DNA from: Purshia tridentata
Lineage: Eukaryota > Streptophyta > Magnoliopsida > Rosales > Rosaceae
Assembly: GCA_003254885.1 (NCBI GenBank)
Contig: QANT01004794.1
Span: 1 to 64,000, forward strand
Direction: 5' to 3'
DNA length: 64,000 nucleotides
Shown: piece after piece, positions 43,586-56,689 of the stretch
Layout of the letters: every line of letters begins with the position of its first letter
Position numbering within the stretch: the first letter of the stretch is position 1
Program-made: the position numbers and the translations under genes
Notes under the pieces: model-generated
The model's input: only the letters and a program-made list of their open reading frames with translations
The model's database searches: none
What the model was told of the DNA's origin: nothing

Positions 43586-45811
43586 TGTAGAGAGCTTTGT
43601 GGCGCTGCAGAAACAGAAGAATGAATGGGCGGTTGATGACTGACGAGGAAGGGTTTTAGCTTAGCTGGTGCAGCTAGAAACGCGTTTCGCTAGCGTGTCC
43701 TGAAGAAACGCCTTTGATGGCAGGAAAACGTTTTGGTTATTTTATTTGTTTACTTTCGTAAATTCTTCTTAAATAAGTATTAAGGACCAGAAAGAATCTC
43801 ATTATTTTCTAATAGAATAATCAGGAAATGTTAATGTGGGAATTACTTTTCTTGAGACATGATTTGTTCTTTCTTTTTCTTTTGTTTGAGTTAGGTATAA
43901 AATTTCTTTAATGTGAAATTGAAAATACTTAATATAGAATGTGAGCATTCGAACATTATACCATAAATAGTTAAATACTCGACTAAATTAATCTTATATC
44001 TTAATTCTACGGCTGGCGATAGACATGATTACTATTCACCAAATTTACACTAATAAACTTTTAAGTAACATAAGTAATCAATTGCTAATGACAAAATTCA
44101 AGTACCACCTTAGGACTTTTAAAGTTAGAAATCAAAGTGAAACTCAATCTAAAGTGAAAGGGGCATTTGTGTAATTTACCCTTCAATTTATATTGGAATT
44201 ATGTAGTTCCCCTACTCCGTACTATGTTAAAATTTGTTGATTTACCTATAATTACCAAAAAAATTATTAAATTTTAGGAAGTGGACCAACATTATTTTAT
44301 AATCTTCTAGCAGAGATTGAGTTACAATAAGTGTATTAGGTCATCAAATGTTAGAAACATAAAACCAACAGCAGTTTATTTGTCCATACTAGTAATTCAG
44401 ATGTACAATAGAAAAGCAATTTTTCCTTCTCTTATTATTTGGGAAATTTGGGGGGTGGAATGTAGCATACTCTGATGCAAAAAAGCAAGGTTATTAGAAA
44501 CATTGGAATTTGGAAGCAAGCTATGGCAGCTGGCAGAGCAGCTCAAACAGCCTACTTATTCTATATGGAAGAAGAACAGAGAGCCTTTCAGAATAGTTTT
44601 GTTTTTTACATCAAAGTAGAATGCTATTTAATCTGATTTTTAATCTTGTAGCTAAAAAATGTCATGGACATCGAGCCATAAGTAGAAAATAAAAATCAAA
44701 ACGAAATCCAATTATTTTCAATACATCCTGTGCATTGTGTCTGATTAATTAAAAAAAAGGCTGAGTTTCGTTGATATGTAATACGCTTCACATGATTGTT
44801 ATTAGAGTTTGATGCAGTGTGTCATATGTATGAAATTTTTTTACTGTGTCATATGTATGAAAATTTTTTATGCAAAACTTATAAATGAAATAGTTCTCTA
44901 GAAGGAATTAGGGTAAATCAAACAAAAGATGAAACAATTAGAGATTAATGTCAATCAGTTGATGGCAATAATAGATGGCAGATGGTTACAACTTACAAGT
45001 AGTTGCTCAACCTTCCAAACTATCTAAAGCCATTAATGGACTTTTACCCCAATTTTCTTATGACTGTATCTAACTATAAACTATAGAATGAGATATTCTT
45101 ATTGGTGAAAAAGCTACCTTTTCAAGGGATGATAAAAAATCTCACTTATAAGGACAATTTTTTGAACTGAAATAAGAATGCATTTGGTGCCAACTTAATG
45201 TAGTAATGAAGTTATATGAAAAGCCTCCAATAAATTAGCTTAACATGTAAAGTGAACTCAAATGTAAATTAGAATAGACCCAGCATTTATCCAAAATTAA
45301 TTGCTAGTTTGTGAGAGTCCTCCTGCTATAGGTTGGTTTATAACCATCAAGTACTAGTGGTTTGATAAAAATAAGGCTTGCATATTTGATTGGAAAATTA
45401 ATCACAAAGGAAAATGTAACGTAGACCCACCAAATACATTCAAATAAAATGTGATTTAGGTTTATACATAAGCATTGTCAGACTATGAGTTTGGACCACA
45501 CATTGAAACAAAAAACCACTTAAATATTCTATATTGACAGTCTTACAATACAAGGCATAATACTGTTATTTGAAAATGAATTGGAATGCATGTGATTTTC
45601 AGCTCGTGTGCATGCCTCAAATCTTACACAATATCAAATGTGATGGAGTATTGGGCTACCTGTGAAACCCATACTATATCATATAAAGAAACAACAAGCC
45701 TACCCATCAGAACCCAATACACTGGGCCTGGATTGGTCTGTATATCTCGCATCTGTTCAATGGAACATATGAACTTTCTATCTGTAGTCATGCACCCTTT
45801 TGAATCAAGAA

Positions 45812-45852
<41 letters not shown>

Positions 45853-46987
45853 TCAGGCAGCAGAGAAGTTTGTACATCAGTCCCTGATCCAAGTTAGAAG
45901 TTTCCTCACTCTTTCATAGTTTGGTCTGATTGACAGAAAATACAACAAAGGAAGGTCAGGTTCAGGGTCAATTACTTGATTTGGAGAAAGGCCGGCAGCT
46001 AGTTATGAGTAATTGCTGTCATGCTGAGCTTTCCAAACTATTTAAGCTTAATGAGTCTTTTAACTTTTTTGTGTATCAAATGGTGCTTATCAATCAAAAC
46101 AGCAGAAATGAGCAATAACCACCCTTCAATTAAAGGAAATCCTTTTTTAGGAGTTGCGATCCTCTGTTTATGTTTATGTTTACTATACAAGATTCTCATT
46201 TTTTTTGTCAAAAAAAAAAGATTCTCATTTTAATTTTTTTCTTTTATAATTATAATATTTAAGGAAAAATATTTAAACCTTCTGTCAATGGACATGGAAC
46301 ATTAGTTCTAATTTTTGCTTCATGTATAATATCACAAGAGATAGAGAATGAGTTGTCATGAGGAATGAGTCTCCAAAGTTTGCAGCATAACATTGTTCCC
46401 ATTCTGAAACAATGTGCCATCGAATTGGTCATGGTCAAACAATGCCACCCTCAAACCTTAATAAGACAAACTTGGTAAAGCCCTTGTGTGATGGTACAAA
46501 AACACCCATTAATTCTTTAATAACTACTTTCTTTATAAAGAGGGGAATAAAACATATCCGTAAGTAAATGAGATTAATAGTGAATCCAATTTAGTGAACC
46601 AAATCAGGAAAGAAAAATACAGAATAAAAGGCAGAAAGAACAGGCCTTGCATATTTGAATAGGGAAACCAATCATACAAAAATCTGCAATGTACAGGAGA
46701 GGACTGTCAAATGACACATACCTAGAACTGAATTCCATGGAACTATTGAGCTATTGAGCAAGCATATATGCCCAAACGGTATCCATGTTGTACCAGTCGG
46801 CCAGAACCTTACATTCAAATCCCAAAAAATATGAAATAAAAGAACCCTGCACAAAACCCAAATTCAACTGCAACCAAACCAGGAAAAGAATGCAAAATCT
46901 ACTCATAGTAGTGTGTAAGTAAAATGTCCTTGGTCTCCACATGTTGAGCATAGCCTTCATACGGATGCGGATGCCTGCTAGCTGGTT
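43586..46987. other. Intergenic region between JMJ22-like and MYOB7-like genes
   Basis: No gene is supported. A 28-base near-tandem duplication (core GTGTCATATGTATGAAA) lies at about 44818-44872, and a (TC)n microsatellite at 45817-45848. Parts of 44.95-45.42 kb and 45.98-46.69 kb share words and may be an old local duplication. The rest is AT-rich. Confidence 0.45.
45817..45848. repeat. (TC)n microsatellite
   Basis: About 16 uninterrupted TC units in non-coding sequence between the JMJ22-like and MYOB7-like genes. Confidence 0.9.
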
Positions 46988-49136
46988 TCACACTTGTGTA
47001 CTTGTAAGACATCTCCACTGCCTTGCACGGAGGCCATTGTCTAGAAGCAAAGGCAACCCAACTTTGGCTGACAGCCCAAATGTATACCTGAAATTATATT
47101 CAAATATGACAAAAATGCATAAGAGGATTAAATGCCCATGATCAATCAACAAAGCAAAGAAGTGCCAGAGTAGAGCCACAGAGGTTTTTCTCTCAAGGCC
47201 ATAACTGCTCCCTTTTGTGTTGTATTGTTACCTAATGGAAAGAGATACATATGCAGATTTTTGTGGGGCACAGTTTTTGTTCTCAAGGCTATAAGAAGAT
47301 CTATTGCTATATACTACAAGATTATGTGCAAAATTTTCAGGAGAACTATAAAATCTTCAACTTCTTCAATGTTTCTGTTTATACTTCTATATTGCTGTAA
47401 GGGGATGCCTAGTGCTTAGAAGGGGTTTACCTTTCTATTTTACAACATACATTGTTTTTCATTCAATCAATAGAAAATAGATTAAGATGTTAGAGACTAC
47501 TTACTTGCTTCGACAAGCTCTCCTTCTCCAGAAAACAACGGACTTGACCCACTGAACCCAGAATATCAAACAAACAAGTAGTTTAAATTAAGATATTGAT
47601 TCTTCAAGAAAATGATAATTTTGATAGAATTCTTGGCTTAAAAATAAAATTGAGAAGAAAAAGTAATCAACCGTGTCATTAAAAATAAAAACAAGCCATC
47701 TATTTGAAAAATCATATTTCCTATTCTAAAAACGGATCCTAAATTACCTTAAAAACTGACATGAAGGATAAACTTCTCAAAAGAGATGGCTTCTTCACAG
47801 TCATTCGTCCTTCTGGTGACATGTCTTTACACAGATGTTGAGCTATTTCTTTAAGTAATACCAGTTGAGCTTTATCGGTTCGCATCGCAAGCATTGTCTG
47901 TCTCATTGACTCCCTGTCAGCCTCAAGTGCCTGAAGCCTCATATAGAGCTTCATGATATCAGGATCCACGACATCAGCCTGATGAAGTGATCCCCTTGGA
48001 GTAGTCATGTAATCCCCACCAACCCCAGCTGCAGCTTTGGCTTCTGTAAAACCATTGTAAGATGCTCCATTATGGACAGAGTCAATGGTATAAACTCTAT
48101 CATTCATGTCGTCTCCAACTTCCGATGCATTATCTAACTTCCTTGTATTTGAGTAGTCCTTTGACTCCAAGACACACTCCATCTTCTTGAAGCTTGTGCT
48201 ATACCTAGGAGATTCAGTGACGAAATCTGAATACAAACTTGAATCATTTGAAACTCCCCTGGAATGTCTTGGCCGCCTAGGAGAATGGCCAACTACCACA
48301 TTTTCAAAAATGTTCTTGGAACCCGAAAAATCCCCATCCACCTGATTGTTGCTTGGACACCTCTCCATCTGGTAGAGCCTAGTTTCCAAATTTCTCAAAT
48401 GATCTCTCCCCCGAGGGGTCTCACCGAACGCATATTTCTCAATATCTGTAACATCATCATCATCATCACACTCCAAAGGACCTTGGGTCTCATTTATATT
48501 GCATTTCAAAGGTGGGTATTCATAGATGGGCATTGTGGGGAGTTCATAATGGGCTTCAAAATCCCCCATGCTCTGGCTATGACTATGAACACTCCTCTCA
48601 CCTTCTGCCTCAGCCTCCGTGTACCCATAACTCATCATTCTATGCTTATAGGCCTGGACTTCACATGTGAGTGCCTGAATTGCTTGATCTCTCTTGTACA
48701 ACAAATCTTCCAATGCCAAAAGCTCCTGCTGGTCATGTGCCATCTTCTCCTCAACGAAACACTTGAATTGCCGGGCCTCCATCTGTATTTCAGCCTTCTC
48801 CCTCTGCAACCTCAATATCATCGACATAGCCTCATTGGCAGCCGATGATGAAGCATTCCTCTCCTCGTCCAGTTCAGTATACAAATCTTGTATCGTTTTC
48901 TGCTGGCTACTAAGAGTCTCCCGTAATGCAACACATTCGTTCTCCATTTCAACTCGGGCATTAGAATACAATTCAAGCCCAGGTACAAAGAATCGGCTTC
49001 CATCCTCAAACTCACCATACTTCCTCTTTATGGACCGAATCCAAGGCCCTGAGGAAGCAGTCATCAATGAACAACTACACTCACAATCACAACATTTCAC
49101 CGAATCCGTCAAGGATGGAAATGCTCCCGGATCCAT
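46988..49136 (-). CDS. MYOB7: GTD-binding (DUF593) protein, myosin-binding protein 7-like
   Basis: Members of this family bind the globular tail of myosin XI and act as organelle or vesicle adaptors. Three coding exons: 49136-47748, 47551-47505 and 47087-46988. They join in frame to 511 aa. The first exon frame reads on a few codons into the intron, so taking it alone would give a false C-terminus. The GTD-binding coiled coil lies at about 62-170 (ENECVALRETL, YTELDEERNASSSAANEAMSMILRLQREKAEIQMEARQ split over consecutive heptads, then DLLYKRDQAIQALTCEVQAYKHRM). A second coiled coil is near the C-terminal third (LYMRLQALEADRESMRQTM). The tail contains a short W/V/F-rich segment followed by RRRACRSK and ends RQWRCLTSTQV. 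The short 47-base middle exon was placed by frame, splice signals and resemblance to the recalled Arabidopsis tail. Identity is strong; MYOB7 rather than another paralogue is supported by gene neighbourhood. Confidence 0.92.
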
Positions 49137-49577
49137 AAACCAATGTGCAAATCAACAATCCAGCATAAGAAAATTCTTAGTAGGACCTCTCAACTCCTTT
49201 CTCTTTGAATGCAAAACCTTCGATGATAAGCTCCCTTTCTTCCTGCACTCCGACCACCAGTTATGGTTCTTCTCAGATCACCAATTCACACGTAAAACTC
49301 CTTTAAAAAAAATCATAACAAAATTAAACCTGATAATTTGCAAAATAAACCAAAACAAAACTGTTTGCTTTGACTGAAAATAATCCAAAAAGAGAGCTTT
49401 ACCACAAATGAATAATAATATAGCAAGCATTCATGAAGGCTACACATCCCCTCAAACCTGAGGGGACATGGAAAATTTTCCTAATCAATGATCAAGAAAA
49501 TTGAAGCCTTTGGAAGAAGCAAATTTCCCCGGAAAATAATCCACAAACAAAATTCAATTGGAATAATCAGCCCCACA

Positions 49578-49598
49578 AAGAGAGAGGTAGAGGTAGAG

Positions 49599-49638
<40 letters not shown>

Positions 49639-49640
49639 GT
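49578..49640 (-). repeat. GA/TC-rich microsatellite in the MYOB7 5' region
   Basis: Plus-strand (GAGGTA)n followed by (GA)n; on the gene strand it is a TC-rich tract about 450-560 bases before the ATG, as often seen in plant leaders or core promoters. Confidence 0.8.
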
Positions 49641-51487
49641 TACCTCAAAGGAGCTCGAAGAACAAAAAACCCTACAAAGTCGTGGAGAGCAGGAAGTGCA
49701 GGCCAACAAATTTTCCCGGAAAAAAGCTTCTCCCGGAGAAAATTTAGGATCTGAATAAGTAAAGAAAAAAAGAAATGAAAAAGGAAAAAAATGGAAGTGA
49801 AGCAAATGAAAAAGGACGACCAAACCGAGCTGGAAAAATATTCTCCCCCCGCGCTCTTGTCAAAAAAAAAAAAAATTTTTTGGCTCGGAACCGTGGGGCC
49901 GTTTGGAGGGAAAGAAAATCAAAGAGACAGAGCGAGGGAGAGAGAAAATTAGAAACCCTAGATTTTTTTGTTATCGAATTCCCCTCATCATTTGTTTGTT
50001 CTACTCGTCTCGATTTTCGTGCTGTCGTTGATGAGAGAGAGAGATTGAGCGGTTTAGACTTTAGAGGTAGAAAAGATCAAAATTTGCAACTGAACGACGA
50101 ACGGTTGAATTGGAGGAAGCTCTGTCCAACCCCCCCAACTAATTACCCCGCTTTACAAAATTATATATAATTTTTTTTTGTTTATATATATTTTCTAAAT
50201 ACGTATTTTCGAGACGATGGATTGACACGTGCGAAACAAAACTCTAACTAATAACTAATAACTGATTATGAGTTGTGTTTGTTTGATTAGGGCTTTAACT
50301 TATCCGATTGATAGAAGAAAAGAAACTCATATCAAGTGGTTAATAAGTTGTTTGTATGATTCATCAGGATTTTACTAAATTGGGTGTGAAATTGTGAAAA
50401 TAGATTTCGAATTTTTTTTTACTTAAAAATTATTTTCAGAATTTATATGAACACACATAAAACACGTATAAAGCTAAATAATGGTACTAATAACCCATTA
50501 TAGCGTGTTAGACTATGGCTTTGACTTTATCCAATTCATAAAGGAAGTATTATCAAATGATGCATTGTTGTGAACCGTGAAAACTATGTTGTGCAAAAAA
50601 TAATGCTTATGTCAAATATTATGTTGTGGTTTTCAATTTTTTATTAAGTTATTTTATAAGTTACGCTTTAGAGTTAACTAGTTACTTAATTAGTAAGATA
50701 ATACAACGTTAATTATTACTTTGGATTCATTATACAACGTGATTTTATAATTTGAACTGTTTATTTTTTAGATTCTCATTCGAAGATCATCCTTTTAAAA
50801 AAATCAATCAAATTGAAAATTGCTTAATCAACCATACTAAGTAAATTGTGCTCAAATAAATAGATGATAATATTTTGATAAAAGATTGAAATAATTGTGA
50901 TGATAATTAAGATTATATATATGGAGGTAGAAAATCATAATTTGATAATGATAAAGGAGGTTTAGAGTGAACCTTTACAAATTAATTATGATTCACAAAA
51001 GATAACCCCAAAAAGGTGAAAGATCTATTTCATATTGACAAGCCCTTTCAACCCTTGATTGCATATCACTTATCTTTGCTTCTATTTAAAGTTTTAATTG
51101 AGACTCTATCTCTCTTCTTCATAATGAATCAATGATGACATTTGACTGTGGAAAATAAGATATGGATTTCTTTCATAATTTATATTATAGGGAAGTGATA
51201 ATGACCACTCTAATTTTGGTTTCATATATGTACTCCGTCATGTGATCGAGTATGGAAACATATCTATTTTGCTATGTCATTTTGACAAAAAAATCCGACC
51301 ATTTAACTCTTAATAATATTCAATCATCTTATTTGTGTTTTAGCAATTAATTCTTTCTATCAAATGTAAATGATAGTTTCAAAAAGGAGATACAATTTAG
51401 GTGTTAAAATAAATGCTTTGAGACATTGAAATTATAAGCAATTTCAAATTTCAACACACGTAAAAAGTGTATGAAAAAAATGTATGT

Positions 51488-51525
51488 GTCCATTCTTTGA
51501 TCCATTCTTTAATCAAAGAATGGAC
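51488..51525. repeat. Perfect hairpin with 14-bp arms
   Basis: GTCCATTCTTTGAT (51488-51501) is followed after a 10-base loop by its exact inverse ATCAAAGAATGGAC (51512-51525). The loop repeats part of the arm (CCATTCTTTA). No gene end is nearby. Confidence 0.85.
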
Positions 51526-52207
51526 GTCTTAAAAAAAGAAAAACTATAAATCAAAATACTCAATCCTTACCAAAAGAATCACAACAAACAAAAAACTTTG
51601 TTAGCACACTATTTCCATTTATGAAAAAACCTACTAGTTGGAGTGTAGCACTTATCTCATTCTCCTTTTATTTTTCCATAAATAGCGATTGAAATTATTG
51701 GATAAATAATTTTGGTGCACCTAATGTTTTGCTCACTACACCCATAAAAAATTATATTACTCACCATTATTTAATAAAAATTACTAACTATGAAATTTCT
51801 TTTTTCTTTTCTTTTTTGACCACTTAACTATGACATTTTTTTCCACTTAATTAAAAAGAGTTTTAAGTTCGAATTTTTTTCCTCTAATTTTTCTTTGGGA
51901 AATGATTTTTTTAAACTTTCTCAAATTCAGAAATTAAATCTAAAAATACACAAGGGTAAGGTTAGAAAATTCTGAATTTTATTTTAAAGAAGTGTGTGGT
52001 GAGCAAAAATGCAAAATACGAGTGTAAATAGAATCTCACATAATTTTAATTCCTAAACAGCCCCCTCGAGTTGATTTTCCACTTTCGAGTGGGGTCCGGG
52101 TCCGGGGATGAGCCATGGCCTATGGGCGCCGCCGGATTGAAGTTTCATTTCATCATACTCGGATTTTATTGGAAGGACGAAGGAGAGGGGTAGTTTCGGG
52201 AAATTAC

Positions 52208-52233
52208 AACGGATCCTATTTATAGCCGTTGAA
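52208..52233. promoter_or_regulatory. CDC20 core promoter: TATA box and MSA-like element
   Basis: TATTTATAG at about 52218-52225 is a TATA-like box. Overlapping its end, 52223-52233 reads TTCAACGGCTA on the minus strand, matching 10 of 11 positions of the mitosis-specific activator consensus YCYAACGGYYA. A second AACGG core is at 52208-52212 on the plus strand. MSA elements bind three-repeat MYB factors and drive G2/M transcription. Confidence 0.55.
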
Positions 52234-52555
52234 AAATTGAAACCCCTCCAAAAATTTCACAGAAACATTACGACGGAATCACTCTCCAAAATTGCATTCG
52301 ATTCTCTCTCTCACACACAGCTCCTCAACCACAAATCGCTGCCCAAAGAGCAAAACCCTAGCGCTGAAAACGATCAAAGAGCTCGATCGATCTTCACCGC
52401 CATTAATTCCTCTTGCTCTCTAAATTTAATTTCTCTGAATTATATTGAATTCGATTGTATTTTCGGCTTCGCGTTTCTTCTTCCTAATACAATTTGATTT
52501 TTACTTCGCAGGTTTATTCTCTCTCTCTCTCTGTGAAATTGTGGATGCAGGAACA

Positions 52556-54756
52556 ATGCATTCGTCAAGACAGATCAAGTATCGGAACCCTCTTCGTGAG
52601 CAATTCAATCCGAGAAAGCGTTACCGGGAAGATGTAAGGAAATTTCTTTGTTAAATTTCAATTTATTTATAATTTTCCCGCTTAGTTGTTTATCTGCATG
52701 CTTGCAATTTAGGGCTTTTGTTTTGTTAAACAACCGCGCGGAATCTTTATGTTTGATTGCTTAGATTTTAGACACTGCAAAAAAAAAAAAAAACCAAATT
52801 GTGGGTATTGTTTTCAAACTTACTTAGCTAAGTTACTTAGTTGTCGTCTTGTATAATTTATGTTTTGAAATCCCACATGGTTTGTTCAGGATTCAAAATA
52901 AGTTTGGGTCCTTTGGGAGATTTTCTTTTCCTTTATTTTCTTGGATACCAAACGGGGACTTTTGCATAATACCATGTCTAGTTCTAGGTTTACTGATTCA
53001 AATGTGTTTGTTACACTTACAGTTGGATAGGTTTATACCCAATCGTGCTGCCCTGGACCTTGATTATGCGCATTACATGGTCACCGGAGGGGCAAAAGGC
53101 AAAGAGAACCCGGTTACAATCTCTCCATGGAGTGAAGCGTACCAGAAGCGACTGGTTGAGACCTTCAACATGAACCGGTCTCGAATCCTGACATTCAAGA
53201 ACAAGCCACCAACACCTATTGAAGCCATTCCGAGGGAATTGCTTTCACCCCCTCTTCATAAGTCCAAATCTAGAAAGCCCCGTCGACAGATTCCTCAGGT
53301 ATCAATTTATTGCTTAAATTTCAGCATATTTGAATTTGAATTTTGGAAACTTTTTCTGCTTGAAATCTATGTTCTTTTACAGATAGGTAATGCTAGATAT
53401 AATCGAATTGTCACTGTAAAGATCATATGATGTGTGTGTATATGTTATATTAATACTGTGAGGCTGTGCTAATACTTCCAAATTGATTTTTTGCAGAGTT
53501 CAGAGAGGACTTTGGATGCTCCTGATATTGTAGATGATTTCTACTTGAATTTACTGGACTGGGGCAGCAGCAATGTTCTTGCAATAGCTCTTGGAAACAC
53601 AGTCTATCTATGGAACGCTTCGGACAGCTCCATCTCAGAACTTGTCACAATTGATGACGAACATGGTCCTGTTACGAGTGTCAGCTGGGCACCTGATGGG
53701 AAGCATATTGCTGTTGGCTTCAACAATTCTGATGTCCAGTTATGGGATTCTGCCTCGGTTAGACTTGTAAGAACATCATTGTTGTTTACTATTGTTCTTT
53801 GTTTGTTTTCCCTTAGAAATGTAATTTTGTTGCTAATTCTAATCCACTAATGGATTTGTCGATGCAGTTAAGAACATTGAGGGGTGGCCATCATGCAAGA
53901 GTAGGTTCACTTGCCTGGAACAATCACATTCTTACCACAGGAGGAATGGATGGTAAAATTATCAACAATGATGTAAGAGTGAGATCCCACATTGTTGAAA
54001 CCTACATGGGTCACCGGCAGGAGGTCTGTGGATTGAAATGGTCAGCCTCAGGCAAGCAATTAGCTAGTGGAGGGAACGATAATCTTCTCTTTATATGGGA
54101 CAGATCGGCAGCCTCTTCAAATTTATCAAGACAGTGGCTTCACAGGATTGAAGACCACACTGCAGCAGTCAAGGCCCTTGCTTGGTGTCCATTTCAAAAC
54201 AATTTGCTAGCCTCTGGTGGAGGTGAAGGTGACGGAAACATTAAGTTCTGGAACGCAATCACAGGCTCATGCTTGGACTCTGTTGACACTGGCTCGCAAG
54301 TGTGTGCTCTGCTGTGGAACAAGAATGAGCGTGAATTGCTTAGTTCTCATGGTTTTACCCAGAATCAGCTCATTCTTTGGAAGTACCCCTCAATGGTGAA
54401 AATGGGAGAGCTGAATGACCATACCTCCAGAGTTCTTTTCATGACTCAGGTACTAATTTGGAGTTCTAATTAGTGTTTTATAAATTTAACTTTGTTGAAA
54501 ATCTTGTGAGAACATGCATGTATGTTGATTATTGTATCAAAACAAGTTTCATTGCAACTTTATATTGTAGTCCATTTTCTAACTGTCTGTAACTTTGTTA
54601 ATGTATTTCTTTCAGAGCCCAAATGGATGCACTGTGGCATCTGCAGCAGGGGACGAGACTGTGAGGTTTTGGAATGTGTTTGGCATCCCAGAAGTTGCTA
54701 AACCTGCACGAAAAGAAAATCCTGAGCCATTTGCTCATTCATGCTGCATTCGTTGA
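52556..54756 (+). CDS. CDC20: Cell division cycle 20 (CDC20), APC/C activator
   Basis: CDC20 recruits substrates such as cyclin B and securin to the anaphase-promoting complex and is the target of the spindle checkpoint. Five coding exons: 52556-52633, 53023-53298, 53497-53766, 53868-54449, 54616-54756. They give 448 aa, close to the length usual for plant CDC20. Visible motifs: C-box DRFIPNR at 28-34, KEN box at 53-55, a MAD2-interaction-like RILTFKNKP, then seven WD40 repeats from about residue 125 (e.g. LIDWGS-type start [52 protein letters not shown]). The extreme C-terminus is Ile-Arg, the IR tail that docks on the APC/C TPR subunits. All key motifs are intact. ATG choice: first AUG after a short leader, directly followed by the conserved start of the protein. 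The leader may contain an intron ending near 52511 or 52550. Confidence 0.95.
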
Positions 54757-56689
54757 AGTAGATCGTGAGAAGTGACTGTTTGATAGTGGTACAGTGTACA
54801 TGCGGCATATTTGTTTCTTGTAAGTTGTAATTACATATTTTTTTTTCTTCTCTTATTCTCGTGAATTTTACATTTAAATCAAATCTCAAAATATCATTTG
54901 AATATTAATTCTGTATGGTTATTGGTAATAATAATATGAATTTATTATTATTTTTGTATTTAAATTGTCATATTGCTTCCTTTTTTTTTTTTAAGTCTCG
55001 GTTTATTTGAACCCAATTGTTTGTCTTGTCTCCACCCTTGCCAGAGTACAGTTGCTCGGCCCACTAAGTCCATGTAGAACAACTTTGTGACCATATATAT
55101 ATATATGATGACTTTCTATTTATTTTTTGACTGAGGTCACCACCCACATCAATCTTATTCTCGACTACATCTGTTGCTTTACGACCAAAAAAAAAATAAA
55201 ATCTGTTGCTTGGGGTAAAAAAAAAGGCAATCAAAATATATATGCCTCCAATGGAATTGATTTTATCAAAAGTTTGACATATTATATCATCAAACTATTA
55301 ATATATAAATTAAAAATTCGTAGAAATCTTTTGACAAGGATGAAGATGATGGACGTACTTCTTGCAATACATACATTATCTGTAAAATTATCCTTATCCC
55401 AAAATCTGGAATATCCTGCCATGCACCCTATCAAGTATCAACCTCACCCTCAAGTGGGCTTCTTTACCTACGTACACCCTAAACTCAAAGAGTAATAGTG
55501 ATAGTGATAGTAAATAGTAATAGTACTAGTAATAGTAAATAGTAATAGTAATAGTAATAGTACGTGCTTCCTTTAATACTTGGCATATAGTGGCATGGCC
55601 GTCAGCAACTAAACCTAGACCTACCTGCACTTAAAGGTTTAAAAAGCAAGAACCTTCCACACTCCATTAATAGAGTAATAGACTGATAGTGAATATTATC
55701 ATATTATAATCCTCAAAATCTTGCTGGACATACCATATCAAGAATAGCACTTATATTTTTGGTTATATAAAATCAGAAATGAGCAGCTTGTGGACCAAAA
55801 CCACAATCATGTTTAGTAACTTGGATCTGCGCGCACATGTTATAAGATAAGGCAAAATTTAATTGTATGTAATAGTAAATTGGGGTTGACTTAATTGGCT
55901 GACAAAAGCTCCCCTTATACATTTGGGTTCCAACCTTTCCCTTCTCCTATAATTAAAAAATTGTAATGGAACAATATTAGATGATGAGTATCGTATAACT
56001 CTAATCCAAATTAGTCATTGAGGCATGAATTGATCATTATGGACCTACTAATCTTCTCAAAAAGGCTCCTCATAATGAGACAATGCACGGTTTTATCATT
56101 TAGCATAAAAGAAATATTAAATATCATTATACCAATTTCCATACCGGCAAAAAGTTTGACTTGAGTTCTGAGGTTGGTCTAAAAGTTATGGATATGGACA
56201 TTTATTGCATTTAATTATATGTTATTATTAATATAGAAGTGAGTCTTATCTGATATATTCTTCTTCTTCTTATATATAGTACATGATAATAAAAAGAGTA
56301 CTTTATTAATAAGCCACAACTTATTATAGTTTTTAGTCATAAATTCAAACTTTAAATTTATTTATTTCTAAGCCACAATAAATATAGTTCTTTATTAATA
56401 AGCCACAAAATATATTTTTAAGCAAAAAAAAAAANTAGCTATAAAATATAAAAACAAAACATAAAAAATTAAGTAAAGTGTAATTATATAAAATTATAAA
56501 GTGTAATTCATAAAAAAAAAAATTTAATAAAGTGTAATTCTACAAAATTATAAAGTGTAACTCTTCACATATGATATTAAAATAAAAAAATTAAACTGAA
56601 TTGTAACTCAACAAAAATCCAAAATTAAAACTTAACTCAATAAGAATTACACTTTATAAATAAAAGAATTACACTTTATAAATTAAGGG
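54757..56689. other. Intergenic region after CDC20
   Basis: CDC20 3' untranslated region, then AT-rich non-coding DNA. An ATAGTA-type microsatellite lies at about 55494-55562. From 56290 to 56660 short words recur: AATAAGCCACAA in several direct copies and AAAGTGTAATT in direct then inverted copies. One ambiguous base is at 56435. No gene is supported. Confidence 0.5.
55494..55562. repeat. Imperfect (ATAGTA)n / (TAGTGA)n microsatellite
   Basis: A run of ATAGTG and ATAGTA hexamer-like units with interruptions, in non-coding sequence. Confidence 0.8.

Larger units (their letters stand above)
49137..52200. other. Divergent intergenic region between MYOB7-like gene and CDC20
   Basis: The MYOB7 leader and promoter side lies to the left, with a GA-rich tract. 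From about 50170 to 52030 the sequence is AT-rich and non-coding. It holds a perfect hairpin at 51488-51525 and a possible decayed MITE at about 51708-52036 (inward-facing TTTTGCTCACYACAC words at both ends). Confidence 0.5.

Noticed and set aside
48264-49377. Plus-strand open frames opposite the MYOB7-like gene
   Set aside because: Antisense shadows of a clear coiled-coil gene with recognisable GTD-binding domain.
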